From JAGIBJ01 sp032119595 (GTDB lineage Bacteria > Actinomycetota > Thermoleophilia > Solirubrobacterales > Solirubrobacteraceae): 64,000 bases of DNA. The stretch spans positions 1,116,001 to 1,180,000 of the forward strand of contig JAUMBQ010000006.1 in the NCBI GenBank assembly GCA_032119595.1, in the 5' to 3' direction. Positions 56,840 to 64,000 of the stretch are shown here, piece after piece (within the stretch, counting starts at the first letter, position 1; every line of letters begins with the position of its first letter). A model generated the notes under the pieces. It was not told the DNA's origin, did no database searches, and saw nothing but the letters and a program-made list of their open reading frames with translations. The translations under genes and the position numbers were made by a program.

Positions 56840-58291
56840 TTACCGCAGGTTGTCCACGAGGCTGGCGACCTGGCTGTGGACGGTGCTGTCGCGGTCGATT
56901 TGCTCCGTCACGCGCGCGACCGCGTGCATGACCGTGGTGTGGTCGCGGCGGTTGAAGGCGCGGGCGATCGTCGGCAGTGAAGCCTCGGTGTGGTGGCGTG
57001 CCAAGTACATGGCGACTTGCCGGGGCCACGAGATCGCCGCTGCGCGCGACGGGCCGACGAGCGTGTCGTGGTCGAGCTCGAACTCGGCGCACACGACATC
57101 CTGGACGCGGCGGATCGTCGGCCGCTCGGGAGCGCGGTTGCCGGACTTGGGATAGAGGCGACGCACGACGTCGTCGACGAGCGCCTGGTCGAGCTCGCGG
57201 CCGGTGAGCGTGCGATACGCGATGGTCGACAGGATCGCGCCCTCGAGGGTGCGCAGGCCGTCGGTGACCTTCTCCGCGAGATGCGACAGCTGGGCGCGCT
57301 CTTGGGGTGCGTCGAGCTCCTCGGCCGCGCGGCGCGCCACGTAGGTGCGGCGAAGCGCGTCGTCTGGGCGCTCGAGGTCAACCACCAGGCCGGAGGCGAA
57401 TCGGGCCCGCAGGCGTTCGCTGAGGTCGCCGAGTTCGCCGGGCGGCTGGTCGCTCGTGAGGACGAGCTGCGCGCCGCTGCGCTCCAGGGCGTTGAACGTG
57501 TGGAAGAACTCTTCCTCGGTCTTGTCCTTGCCGGCGAGGAACTGGATGTCGTCGACGAGGAGCACGTCGACGCCGCGGACTTGGTCCTTGAAATCGCCGA
57601 TGCGGCGGGTGCGCAGGGCGCCGAGGAAGTCGGAGACGAATCGCTCGCTCGTGCATAGGTGGACGCGCAGGTGCGGGGCCGTATGCGCGACGTAGTTCGC
57701 GATCGCGTGCATGAGGTGGGTCTTGCCGGTGCCGGGTGGGCCGCAGAGCAGGAGGGGGTTGAAGGCGGCAGCGGGGAGTTCGGCGACTTGCAAGGCCGCG
57801 CCGTGGGCGAGGCGGTTGGAGTGGCCGATGACGAACGACTCGAAGGTGAGCGTGGGGTCGATCGGGTCGCCGACCTCCAGGGCCGGGAGCGGCTCGGGTT
57901 CGCCGGTGCCCGCGCGTCGGTCTGCTCCTACTGGTGCCTGCCCCTGAATGCCGGGGGCCTGGACGCCGCCGGGGCTGCGGTGGCTGGCGTGCCAGGTGGG
58001 CGGTGCGGAGGCGAGTTCGCCGGGCGTCGCTTCGATCCAGGCGATCGCCTGCGCCACGCCGGTGGTCTGGGCGACCTCGGTCAGGAGCGGCGTGCAGCGG
58101 TCGCGGGCCCAGCGCACGAGGTGCGGTTCGCCCGCGAGCAGCAGCGTGCCGTCGGTGCAGTCGACTGGGTGCAGCGGGCTGAGCCAGAGTTCGATCGTCG
58201 TCTCATCCACGCGCCCGACGAGCCGATCCAAGACAAGCCGCCAGGCGGCTTGTGGATCGATGGGGGGCTGATGAGACGGGTGTTCGAGCAT
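56840..58291 (-). CDS. dnaA: Chromosomal replication initiator DnaA
   Basis: DnaA binds DnaA boxes at oriC and melts the origin. The 483-residue protein has domain I (AAWRLVLDRLVGRVDETTIELWLSPLHPV), a variable linker and AAA+ domain III. Walker A is GPPGTGKTHLMHAI, where most DnaA proteins read GGxGLGKTHL; Walker B is VLLVDDIQFLAGK; and LTSDQPP and RLRARFASGLVVDLE follow. Domain IV has the box-binding signature RRDHTTVMHAV. It is transcribed away from rpmH. Confidence 0.96.
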   Translation of the reverse strand: MLEHPSHQPPIDPQAAWRLVLDRLVGRVDETTIELWLSPLHPVDCTDGTLLLAGEPHLVRWARDRCTPLLTEVAQTTGVAQAIAWIEATPGELASAPPTWHASHRSPGGVQAPGIQGQAPVGADRRAGTGEPEPLPALEVGDPIDPTLTFESFVIGHSNRLAHGAALQVAELPAAAFNPLLLCGPPGTGKTHLMHAIANYVAHTAPHLRVHLCTSERFVSDFLGALRTRRIGDFKDQVRGVDVLLVDDIQFLAGKDKTEEEFFHTFNALERSGAQLVLTSDQPPGELGDLSERLRARFASGLVVDLERPDDALRRTYVARRAAEELDAPQERAQLSHLAEKVTDGLRTLEGAILSTIAYRTLTGRELDQALVDDVVRRLYPKSGNRAPERPTIRRVQDVVCAEFELDHDTLVGPSRAAAISWPRQVAMYLARHHTEASLPTIARAFNRRDHTTVMHAVARVTEQIDRDSTVHSQVASLVDNLR

Positions 58292-58516
58292 GCAGAAGCG
58301 CCCGGGATACGGGCACGGTAAAGCGCAGATGGCGCGGGGACTGGAGGGTCGCCCGCGGAGAAATGTGAACCTACCAGCGACGCTGCTGCGCGTCGGCGCT
58401 CTCGCGGCCTCGATGCCGCTAGGCGCGTGTTTTTCTGTGCCGACTGGGCCCAGGTGGGCGCCGTGTCGTTCCGCCGGTCCGCGCGCTAGCGCTCAGTGCT
58501 CTACCCTTATGAGCCC

Positions 58517-58651
58517 ATGAAGCGCACCTATCAGCCGAAGAAGCGTAAGCGCGCCCGTGCGCACGGATTCCGCAACCGTATGGCCTCCAAGGCCGGCCAG
58601 CAGATCCTCAAGCGCCGTCGCGCCAAGGGCCGCAAGCGCCTCACCGTCTAG
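58517..58651 (+). CDS. rpmH: 50S ribosomal protein bL34
   Basis: L34 is a small basic large-subunit protein. The 44-residue product MKRTYQPKKRKRARAHGFR...QQILKRRRAKGRKRLTV is a complete match to the family. TACCCT ends nine bases before the ATG and there is no Shine-Dalgarno, suggesting a leaderless mRNA. It starts the forward operon rpmH-rnpA-yidD-yidC-jag-rsmG. The 225-base gap to dnaA holds the divergent promoters and no gene. Confidence 0.97.
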   Translation: MKRTYQPKKRKRARAHGFRNRMASKAGQQILKRRRAKGRKRLTV

Positions 58652-58656
58652 CGACG

Positions 58657-59118
58657 ATGCCGGCCCCGCGCACTGGCGGCGCCGGAGCGCGTCGCAAGCG
58701 CGGTCGGCTTTCCCGTAGCGGGGACTTCGATCGCGTCTACCGCCAGGGTCGTTCGACCGGCGGTCGTGAGTTCGTCGTGCACGTGTTCCCGCGCGAGGCC
58801 TCCCTCGACCCGCCACGGGTCGGATTGTCGGTGAGCAAGAAGGTTGGCGACGCCGTCACCCGCAACCGGATCAAGCGCGTCCTGCGCGAGTCTGTGTCTG
58901 CTCTGGAGCCCGAGCTGGCCGCCGGCAGTGATCTCGTGATCACGGCTCGGGTCGACGCCGTCGATCTTGACGCGCGCGAAGGCCAGGCCGGCGTGCAGCG
59001 CGAGCTGCGTGCCCTGCTCTCGAAGACGACCGCGTGGGCCGGCGGGGCATCTTCCGCCGACGATCCGAGTGCCTCCGGCGCGGACACGACGCCTGATGAG
59101 GCGGCGCCAAGTGAGTGA
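58657..59118 (+). CDS. rnpA: Ribonuclease P protein component
   Basis: RnpA assists RNase P RNA in trimming tRNA 5' ends. The 153-residue product has RLSRSGDFDRVYRQGRS near the N terminus, RVGLSVSKKVGDAVTRNRIKRVLRE (the RNR signature) and DLVITAR. An acidic Ala/Ser-rich C-terminal tail of about 30 residues is longer than usual. It lies five bases after rpmH. Confidence 0.93.
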   Translation: MPAPRTGGAGARRKRGRLSRSGDFDRVYRQGRSTGGREFVVHVFPREASLDPPRVGLSVSKKVGDAVTRNRIKRVLRESVSALEPELAAGSDLVITARVDAVDLDAREGQAGVQRELRALLSKTTAWAGGASSADDPSASGADTTPDEAAPSE

Positions 59119-59446
59119 TCACGCTGGCTGCGCCCACGACGGGCACGTCTCGGTGTCGACGGATCCGCCCGCCCGCCGTTCGATCGGGCGCCAGATCGTC
59201 CTCGCGCCGGTACTCGGCTACCAGCGCTGGGTGTCGCCCCTCTTGGCTCCGCGGTGTCGGTTTGAGCCGAGCTGCTCGGCCTATGCCGTCCATGCGGTCG
59301 ACCGGTTCGGCATACTCCGCGGACTGGTACTCGCCATCTGGCGGGTCTCGCGCTGCCAACCCCTCGGCGGGAGCGGCCTTGACCGCGCCGAGGACCAGCG
59401 CATCTTTCCTCTTTCTGCACGTCTCAAGCGAGCACCCAAGTCATGA
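59111..59446 (+). CDS. yidD: Membrane protein insertion efficiency factor YidD
   Basis: YidD helps YidC-dependent membrane insertion. The 111-residue product has the diagnostic core LGYQRWVSPLLAPRCRFEPSCSAYAVHAVDRFGILRGLVLAIWRVSRCQPLGGSGLD with three conserved cysteines. The start is uncertain: GTG 59111 overlaps the rnpA end by eight bases, and later starts before RSIGRQIVLAP are possible. Its stop overlaps the yidC ATG. Confidence 0.9.
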   Translation: MSDHAGCAHDGHVSVSTDPPARRSIGRQIVLAPVLGYQRWVSPLLAPRCRFEPSCSAYAVHAVDRFGILRGLVLAIWRVSRCQPLGGSGLDRAEDQRIFPLSARLKRAPKS

Positions 59447-60303
59447 CTGACGCGTTCGTCAATGCGAACATCCTCCAGCCCCTGATCGACGTGTTCGAGG
59501 AGCTGCTCAAGCTCCTGCACTCGGGAATCGGCTCCTGGGGCCTCGCCATCATCGGCCTCACCCTGGTGATCCGCACGCTGCTCCTGCCGCTCTCGGTGGT
59601 GCAGTACAAGTCGATGAAGGGCATGGCGGCCCTCGGCCCGAAGATCAAAGAGCTTCAGGCCAAGTACAAGGAGGATCCGCCCAAGCTCATGGAGGAGCAG
59701 CGCAAGCTGATGCGCGAATCGGGCGTGAACCCCGCGGCCGGCTGCTTGCCGATCCTGTTGCAGGCCCCGGTCTTCATCTCGCTCTTCTACATGCTTCGTG
59801 CCGACCTGAAGTTCGACATCTGCGGGATCCCGCTCGACGTCCCGAACATCAACGACGTGGTCTGCAGCAGCTACCCGTCGCAGGTTGGATTCGCCGACGA
59901 CGCCGAGAAGTTCCTCTTCATCCACGACCTCACCGACAAGGCCACCGGCGGGATCTTGGCCCTGCTGCTCGTGCTCTACGTCGGATCGCAGCTCCTGTCG
60001 ACGCTCCTGATGCCGTCGACGGTGCAGGGCATGCAGCGCAACATCTTCTACGCGCTGCCGTTCCTGTTCGTGCCGTTCATCCTCAGCTTCCCGGCTGGCC
60101 TCCTCGTGTACTGGATCACGACGAACCTCTACACGGTCATTCAGCAGGTTGCCCTGCGTCGTATCTACGGCGTTCCGGGCATCACCACCGATGACTCCGC
60201 CGTCGGCCTCATCGAAGGCGTGGTCGAAGAAGTGGTAGAGCTGCGTAAGACCGCTCCCTCGGAGCGTCCGACCAAGCGCAAGCGCACCGGAAAGCGGCGA
60301 TAG
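59443..60303 (+). CDS. yidC: Membrane protein insertase YidC
   Basis: YidC inserts and folds inner-membrane proteins. The 286-residue protein is the short Gram-positive form with five predicted membrane helices. WGLAIIGLTLVIRTLLLPLSVVQYKSMKGM contains the conserved groove Arg, GCLPILLQAPVFISLFYML the central helix, and FILSFPAGLLVYWITTNLYTVIQQ the end, followed by a basic tail. The ATG overlaps the yidD stop by four bases. Confidence 0.95.
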   Translation: MTDAFVNANILQPLIDVFEELLKLLHSGIGSWGLAIIGLTLVIRTLLLPLSVVQYKSMKGMAALGPKIKELQAKYKEDPPKLMEEQRKLMRESGVNPAAGCLPILLQAPVFISLFYMLRADLKFDICGIPLDVPNINDVVCSSYPSQVGFADDAEKFLFIHDLTDKATGGILALLLVLYVGSQLLSTLLMPSTVQGMQRNIFYALPFLFVPFILSFPAGLLVYWITTNLYTVIQQVALRRIYGVPGITTDDSAVGLIEGVVEEVVELRKTAPSERPTKRKRTGKRR

Positions 60304-60305
60304 CA

Positions 60306-60827
60306 GTGGGCGATCACACCGACCGACATCAAGGACCGAGCAGCGACCCGGCCGACCCCAAGGGGATCGAGGCTGTTCGCGAGCTCGTCGAGGGCGTCGC
60401 CCGCGCGCTGGGGATCGACGAAGCCGTCGTTGCCGAGCAGCGCGGTGATGAGCTCCACGTGGGCGTTCAGGGCAAGGACCTCGGCCTCTTGATTGGTCGC
60501 CACGGCCAGACGCTCGAGGCGCTTCAGCACCTCGCGCAGCGCATTGCGCTCGACAACGACATCAACGTTCGCGTGATCGTCGACGCCGAGGGCTACCGCG
60601 AGCGGCGCCGCGAAGCGATCGAGGCGCAGGTCAACCGCCTGACGGCCCGCGCGCTGCAGCGCAGCGAGGCATGCCCGCTGGAGCCGATGACCTCGAGCGA
60701 GCGCCGGTCCGTCCACGAGATGGTCCGCGACATCGAGGGCGTCGAGTCCTACAGCGAAGGCGTCGAGCCTGACCGCCACGCGGTCATCGCCCCGGAAGGC
60801 ACTGCGCCCCCCGGCGCTTCCCAGTGA
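60306..60827 (+). CDS. jag: KH/R3H RNA-binding protein Jag (KhpB)
   Basis: Jag/KhpB is an RNA-binding protein linked to cell elongation and membrane insertion. The 173-residue product has a KH domain with DLGLLIGRHGQTLEALQHLAQ and an R3H domain with LEPMTSSERRSVHEMVRDIEGVESYSEGVEPDRHAVI. The N-terminal Jag_N domain of Firmicutes is absent, as usual in actinobacteria. GTG 60306 follows yidC by two bases; its stop overlaps the rsmG start. Confidence 0.93.
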   Translation: MGDHTDRHQGPSSDPADPKGIEAVRELVEGVARALGIDEAVVAEQRGDELHVGVQGKDLGLLIGRHGQTLEALQHLAQRIALDNDINVRVIVDAEGYRERRREAIEAQVNRLTARALQRSEACPLEPMTSSERRSVHEMVRDIEGVESYSEGVEPDRHAVIAPEGTAPPGASQ

Positions 60828-61540
60828 CCCGTGCCCGGGCTCGCCTCGACGAGCTCGCCACCCAGTACGGCCTCGGCGAGGCCACCATCGCCCACGCTCG
60901 TCATCTGCTCGAGTTGTGGGAAACCGACGAGCTTGCCTCGACGCGCGTCACGTCCGCCTACGAGGCCGTAGACCAGCACCTCTCCGACTCGTGGGTCGCG
61001 CTCGACCTGGACGTGGTGCGCGAAGCGCGTCGCGCCGCCGACCTCGGCACGGGTGCCGGCATCCCCGCGCTCCCGCTCGCGATTGCGCTCCCGGAGCTGC
61101 ACATGGCGCTCGTGGAGAGCGTGGGGCGGCGGACGGTGTTCTTGGAGCGCGCCATTGAGGAATGTGGGCTAGAGGACCGCACCGAGATCGTTGCTGAGCG
61201 CGCTGAGGGCTGGCCCGAGGGGATCGGTCAGCACGACCTCATCACTTCGCGCGCGCTCGCCACCTTGGACATCGTGCTGGAGTACTCCGCCCCGCTCTTG
61301 CAGCTCGGCGGCGTGTCGGTGGCCTGGAAGGGCGCGCTGACCAACGAGGAGCGCGAAGGTGGTCATCGCGCTGCCGAGGCCCTCGGGATGGTCATCGAGG
61401 ACGAGATCGCTGTCGCCCCGTTCAAGGGCGCTCGTGATCGCCGGCTCGTGGTTGCACGCAAAGTTGCAGAGACGCCGGCGAAGTTCCCGCGACGCGAGGG
61501 CATGGCCAAGAAGAAGCCGTTGGGGGCGACCCGCCGCTAA
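60824..61540 (+). CDS. rsmG: 16S rRNA m7G527 methyltransferase
   Basis: RsmG (GidB) methylates G527 of 16S rRNA with S-adenosylmethionine. The 238-residue protein has AADLGTGAGIPALPLAIALPELHMALVESVGRRTVFLERAIEECGL, the SAM-binding fold, ITSRALATLDIVLEYSAPLL, and VAWKGALTNEE. GTG 60824 overlaps the jag stop by four bases. A basic tail (AKKKPLGATRR) ends the gene just before a parS site. Confidence 0.95.
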   Translation: MTRARARLDELATQYGLGEATIAHARHLLELWETDELASTRVTSAYEAVDQHLSDSWVALDLDVVREARRAADLGTGAGIPALPLAIALPELHMALVESVGRRTVFLERAIEECGLEDRTEIVAERAEGWPEGIGQHDLITSRALATLDIVLEYSAPLLQLGGVSVAWKGALTNEEREGGHRAAEALGMVIEDEIAVAPFKGARDRRLVVARKVAETPAKFPRREGMAKKKPLGATRR

Positions 61541-61558
61541 AGGCTGCGGCGGAACTTG

Positions 61559-61580
61559 GCCCGTTTCACGTGAAACGGGC
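61559..61580. other. parS: parS site 1
   Basis: GTTTCACGTGAAAC lies at the centre of a 22-bp perfect palindrome, 18 bases after rsmG. It matches the ParB-binding consensus TGTTNCACGTGAAACA core. parA and parB would be expected just outside the window. Confidence 0.93.
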
Positions 61581-61607
61581 TTGCTGGGCGCTGGTCGGTA
61601 GGTTCGG

Positions 61608-61979
61608 GTGGTGGCTGTTCCGGAGTGGTTCGAGGAGACGCTGGCTCGTCAGCTGGTGATGACGCCGCAGACGTGGTCGGTGCTGGTGGAGCACGGGGTC
61701 GACTCCGACACCGAGCTGCGGCTCGACTTCACGTTCGATGCGCCGACGGAGGCTGCGGCCGAGGCGCTTGTGGCGTTCCTCCGGCTGGAGACGGACTACG
61801 AGGTCGATGTCGACTTCGAGCGGATCGGCGACGCGCGGACATGGTCGGTCGTCGGGGTTACGCATCCCACGTCGCTCACGCAGCAGATCTTGGAGGACTG
61901 GGTTCGGTGGATGGTGGCCGCCGGAGCCGAGTACGGCGGGTGTCGATTCGATGGCTGGGGCGCGAGCGTTCCGGACTAG
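61608..61979 (+). CDS. RraB-like protein
   Basis: The 123-residue acidic protein resembles regulators of RNase E activity B: LRLDFTFDAPTEAAAEALVAFLRLETDYEVDVDFERI...WSVVGVTHPTSLTQQILEDWVRWMVAAGAEYGGCRFDGWGASV. RraB inhibits RNase E in E. coli; here the role may differ. GTG 61608 or 61611 is the start; TAGGTT lies four to seven bases upstream. Confidence 0.75.
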   Translation: MVAVPEWFEETLARQLVMTPQTWSVLVEHGVDSDTELRLDFTFDAPTEAAAEALVAFLRLETDYEVDVDFERIGDARTWSVVGVTHPTSLTQQILEDWVRWMVAAGAEYGGCRFDGWGASVPD

Positions 61980-62043
61980 GGCCTCGCTCTGGCGGGCCGC
62001 CGATCGGTGACGCTTCTGAGCGTCGGGCCCCGTGGCGTGACGG

Positions 62044-62475
62044 CTACGAGGGGGTTACTCGGTAGCGCGTGAACTCGTTGAGGTGGCCGTCTTGGATGAG
62101 GCTGATGAGTTCGTCGACCGTCGGCGTCTCGTTGATCCGGATGGGCGTGCCCGAGTGGGTGGCGCGGAAGACGAACCCCTCGGGGAAGGCATCGGCGATC
62201 ACGCGGATGGATTCGATCAGCCGGGGGATGGCGTCGTGGCGGAGGTCGATGGTGTCGGCGTCTCGTTCGGCGGTGACGGCGAGGATCGACCCGGTGTCGT
62301 CGCGCGGGTCGATGTCGAGGACCGGGGGGTAGGCCTTCTCAATCCCGAACCAGCGCTTCTCGACGCGGCCCGGCGCGAACGTCACGGGCCACGCGCCGCG
62401 TGCCGCGCACTCGTGATCCACGGCTCGACCGCGCTCGGCGGTCAGGTCTTCGACTTCCAAGTCGAACATGAACAT
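62044..62475 (-). CDS. Protein of unknown function, paralogous pair member 1
   Basis: The 143-residue soluble protein has no recognised family. Its C-terminal half (IRVIADAFPEGFVFRATHSGTPIRINETPTVDELISLIQDGHLNEFTRYRV) aligns with that of the divergent neighbour at 62516. The N-terminal half contains an aromatic/acidic region (EKRWFGIEKAYPPVLDIDPRD). The 40 bases between the two starts must hold both promoters. Confidence 0.65.
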   Translation of the reverse strand: MFMFDLEVEDLTAERGRAVDHECAARGAWPVTFAPGRVEKRWFGIEKAYPPVLDIDPRDDTGSILAVTAERDADTIDLRHDAIPRLIESIRVIADAFPEGFVFRATHSGTPIRINETPTVDELISLIQDGHLNEFTRYRVTPS

Positions 62476-62503
62476 TGACCTGAGGCTAACGCTCGCGAGT
62501 GGT

Positions 62504-62509
62504 TACGGT
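62504..62509 (+). promoter_or_regulatory. Candidate -10 box for the gene at 62516
   Basis: TACGGT ends six bases before the ATG at 62516, with no Shine-Dalgarno, a leaderless arrangement inside the 40-base divergent gap. Confidence 0.4.
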
Positions 62510-62515
62510 GCACGC

Positions 62516-62962
62516 ATGAGCGTTGACGTGCTCCTCCAGGCTGAGGGCTTGACCGACGCCAGCGTGATCCGACTCGTGGAGTTCAGCTCTGGGTCGGGCA
62601 CCTGGCCGCTGTATGGCTGGACGACCGACGCGAGCCGCACGAGTGCCGCTGCGGATAGCGATCCAGCCGGGCCGGAGATCGGTATCGCCGAACACGACGA
62701 CGGGCAGCGTCTGTTCGTGAGGGGCGTCTCGGACGGGCCAGGAGATATTTGGGTCGTCGCGTCGGCGGCACGCTCACGGTTTCGGGCGACGCTCAACCTC
62801 CTCGCGGACGAGCTCCCGGACGGCTTCAGTGTGCGCGCGACCCGCATTGGGACCGCAGTGGAGCGGGAGGAGGTGTTGAGTGCGGCCGAACTCGCCACCC
62901 TCGCCGAGGGCGATGGGCTTGAGGCGGAGACGCTCTACGTGGTGCGGCCCCGTTTCACGTGA
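62516..62962 (+). CDS. Protein of unknown function, paralogous pair member 2
   Basis: The 148-residue soluble protein shares its C-terminal half (LLADELPDGFSVRATRIGTAVEREEVLSAAELATLAEGDGLEAETLYVVRP) with the divergent gene at 62044. Function is not known. ATG 62516 is supported by the TACGGT box; an upstream in-frame ATG at 62468 would overlap the divergent gene. The TGA stop lies inside parS site 2. Confidence 0.65.
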   Translation: MSVDVLLQAEGLTDASVIRLVEFSSGSGTWPLYGWTTDASRTSAAADSDPAGPEIGIAEHDDGQRLFVRGVSDGPGDIWVVASAARSRFRATLNLLADELPDGFSVRATRIGTAVEREEVLSAAELATLAEGDGLEAETLYVVRPRFT

Positions 62963-62965
62963 AAC
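62952..62965. other. parS: parS site 2, overlapping a stop codon
   Basis: GTTTCACGTGAAAC is identical to the core of site 1. The last codons and stop of the upstream gene (ttc acg tga) are part of the site. Confidence 0.92.
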
Positions 62966-62970
62966 GCGGC

Positions 62971-63064
62971 GCGGCGCAGGCGAGGGAGCTAGGCGCTTCC
63001 GGGGAGCTGTCGGAAGCGCGGCGCAGGCGAGGGTGCCAAGCGCTTCCGGCGAGCTGTTGGAAGT
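62971..63064. repeat. 47-bp tandem pair with hairpins
   Basis: Copies start at 62971 and 63018. Each has GCGGCGCAGGCGAGGG followed by a CTTCCG...GGAAG hairpin. They lie between parS sites 2 and 3. No gene is seen in the 287-base gap. Confidence 0.85.
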
Positions 63065-63112
63065 CGCAGCGAGCGAAGAGTCGCGACAGAGATCGTTCCG
63101 CCGTCCGGCGCT

Positions 63113-63126
63113 GTTTCACGTGAAAC
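63113..63126. other. parS: parS site 3
   Basis: GTTTCACGTGAAAC preceded by T (TGTTTCACGTGAAAC) is the closest of the four to the Bacillus consensus on its left side. Confidence 0.93.
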
Positions 63127-63249
63127 GCGAGAGCCGTGACGACCTGGCCTCTCGCGGTGCGATCCGGGTCAGCGGGCCGTCGCTGTGGTTGCTGGCGAGG
63201 CCAGCCGGCACCCAATCCTGCGGGCGGGGCCGCTGTCCTGACGGCAGCC

Positions 63250-63756
63250 CTACTTCAGCTCCCAGGCAAGGAGGTCCATGAGGAGACCGTCCCTCCACTC
63301 ACCGCGTGGAGATCGTTCGGCGGCGCGGAGGATGCCGACGGGCTTGAAGCCAACAGCCGTGTATGACCGCACGGCGGCTTCGTTGCCGACGGTGGGATCG
63401 ATCGTGAAGCGGTGGTGGCCGTGAGCAGCAAAGTGATCGATCGCTAGACGCAAGGCGGAACGGCCGTGGCCACGGTGGTGGAATTGGGTCCCGAGAAAGA
63501 TGTCGAAGGCGACACTCGGATAGGTCTCGTCCGGCTCCTCGTGGCACTCGAGGAGCCCAGCGACTACGCCTTCGATGAGGATCGTGAAGGCACCTTCCAG
63601 CTCTTCCAGGATGCTCTCGCGGGTGTTGTCGCCCCACCATTCGCTCACCGCAGGAGCGGCCAACATCGCCAGGAGCGAATCGGCGTCGTTGGCCTCGGCG
63701 GGGCGGAGCGTGATGGGGCCAGTGGTCAGCGTCGGGAGCGGGTAGCCGGTCGGCAT
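63250..63756 (-). CDS. AAC(6')-like GNAT acetyltransferase
   Basis: The 168-residue protein resembles aminoglycoside 6'-N-acetyltransferases: ITLRPAEANDADSLLAML, SEWWGDNTRESILEELEG, PSVAFDIFLGTQFHHRGHGRSALRLAIDHF (acetyl-CoA loop), HHRFTIDPTVGNEAAVRSYTAVGFKPVGILR and WRDGLLMDLLAWEL. Many chromosomal homologues act on other amines, so resistance is not proven. ATG 63756 begins MPTGYPLPTL; earlier in-frame starts would run into the parS palindrome. Confidence 0.82.
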   Translation of the reverse strand: MPTGYPLPTLTTGPITLRPAEANDADSLLAMLAAPAVSEWWGDNTRESILEELEGAFTILIEGVVAGLLECHEEPDETYPSVAFDIFLGTQFHHRGHGRSALRLAIDHFAAHGHHRFTIDPTVGNEAAVRSYTAVGFKPVGILRAAERSPRGEWRDGLLMDLLAWELK

Positions 63757-63893
63757 GGCGGGCGAGGCGTGAAGGGGAGGGACCTCGCTTCGACCATAGC
63801 CGCGAACGCGTCCGACCTTCACGAGAGGCGAGCGGTCGGTCGGCGGTTGCCGTTGCCAGGGCAACCTACCTCCACATCGAACGCGAGCTGAGC

Positions 63894-63937
63894 GTGGGCC
63901 CGCCGTCCGTTTCACGTGAAACGGACGGCGGGCCCAC
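63894..63937. other. parS: parS site 4 within a 44-bp perfect palindrome
   Basis: The GTTTCACGTGAAAC core at 63909-63922 is extended on both sides into a perfect palindrome of 44 bases with arms of 22. The outer part is GC-rich (GTGGGCCCGCCGTCC). The rest of 63757-64000 shows no complete gene. Confidence 0.93.
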
Positions 63938-64000
63938 TGGAGGTTTGCGGCCAGCCCACCGCCTGGTTCGCGTCCAGTGGCTGACCTGGCTTCTGCCCGG

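Overview
The window is GC-rich bacterial DNA with actinobacterial gene order. The evidence is the fhaA-fhaB-pstP-rodA-pbpA-pknB wall/division operon, the gyrA-gyrB-dciA-recF-dnaN-dnaA / rpmH-rnpA-yidD-yidC-jag-rsmG origin block, a WhiG/FliA-type sigma factor and several PknB-like kinases. A FlaG-like gene beside the FliA-type sigma factor and the large GyrB with a TOPRIM insertion point towards a motile deep-branching actinobacterium such as Solirubrobacterales (Thermoleophilia). That placement is inferred from gene content, not from a marker-gene search.

Layout. 0-9.3 kb: infA, thiL, a sortase next to a membrane M28-like pseudo-peptidase, a two-component pair, an HtrA-like pseudo-protease and a GT20 trehalose-6-phosphate synthase. 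9.2-13.3 kb: two uncertain reverse-strand genes, then rpsF, ssb, rpsR and rplI with terminators and tandem palindromic repeats. 13.3-19.6 kb: a GNAT enzyme, dnaB, a DnaC/DnaI-like loader, purA, a FlaG-like gene and a FliA-type sigma factor. 19.8-23.6 kb: two secreted four-cysteine paralogues interleaved with a fused and a split version of a membrane/winged-helix module; the split version has two palindromic operators over its promoter. 23.7-27.5 kb: a receptor-like Ser/Thr kinase, a gene of unknown function, about 1.1 kb of repeat-rich non-coding DNA and a YefM-YoeB toxin-antitoxin pair. 27.7-38.6 kb: the wall/division and phospho-signalling operon ending in ddl. 38.8-48.2 kb: a CARDB-like membrane protein, a DUF4446 gene, pheA, an HNH nuclease, two secreted degenerate staphylococcal-nuclease-like paralogues, a possible structured RNA, a cupin and a secreted RCC1-repeat protein. 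48.5-64 kb: the replication-origin region, with transcription diverging between dnaA (reverse) and rpmH (forward), followed by four parS sites.

How the genes work together. Most of the window serves replication (dnaB, DnaI-like loader, ssb, dnaA, dnaN, recF, dciA, gyrase, parS), translation (S6, S18, L9, L34, IF-1, RsmG, RnpA) and envelope growth under Ser/Thr phosphorylation. Candidate new biology lies in the accessory parts: the sortase/M28-like pair, the membrane-winged-helix modules with their secreted neighbours, the coexistence of two helicase-loader types, and several extracytoplasmic proteins that keep a hydrolase fold but have lost catalytic residues. Many genes show a TANNNT hexamer 6-10 bases before the start codon and no Shine-Dalgarno sequence, which suggests widespread leaderless transcription.
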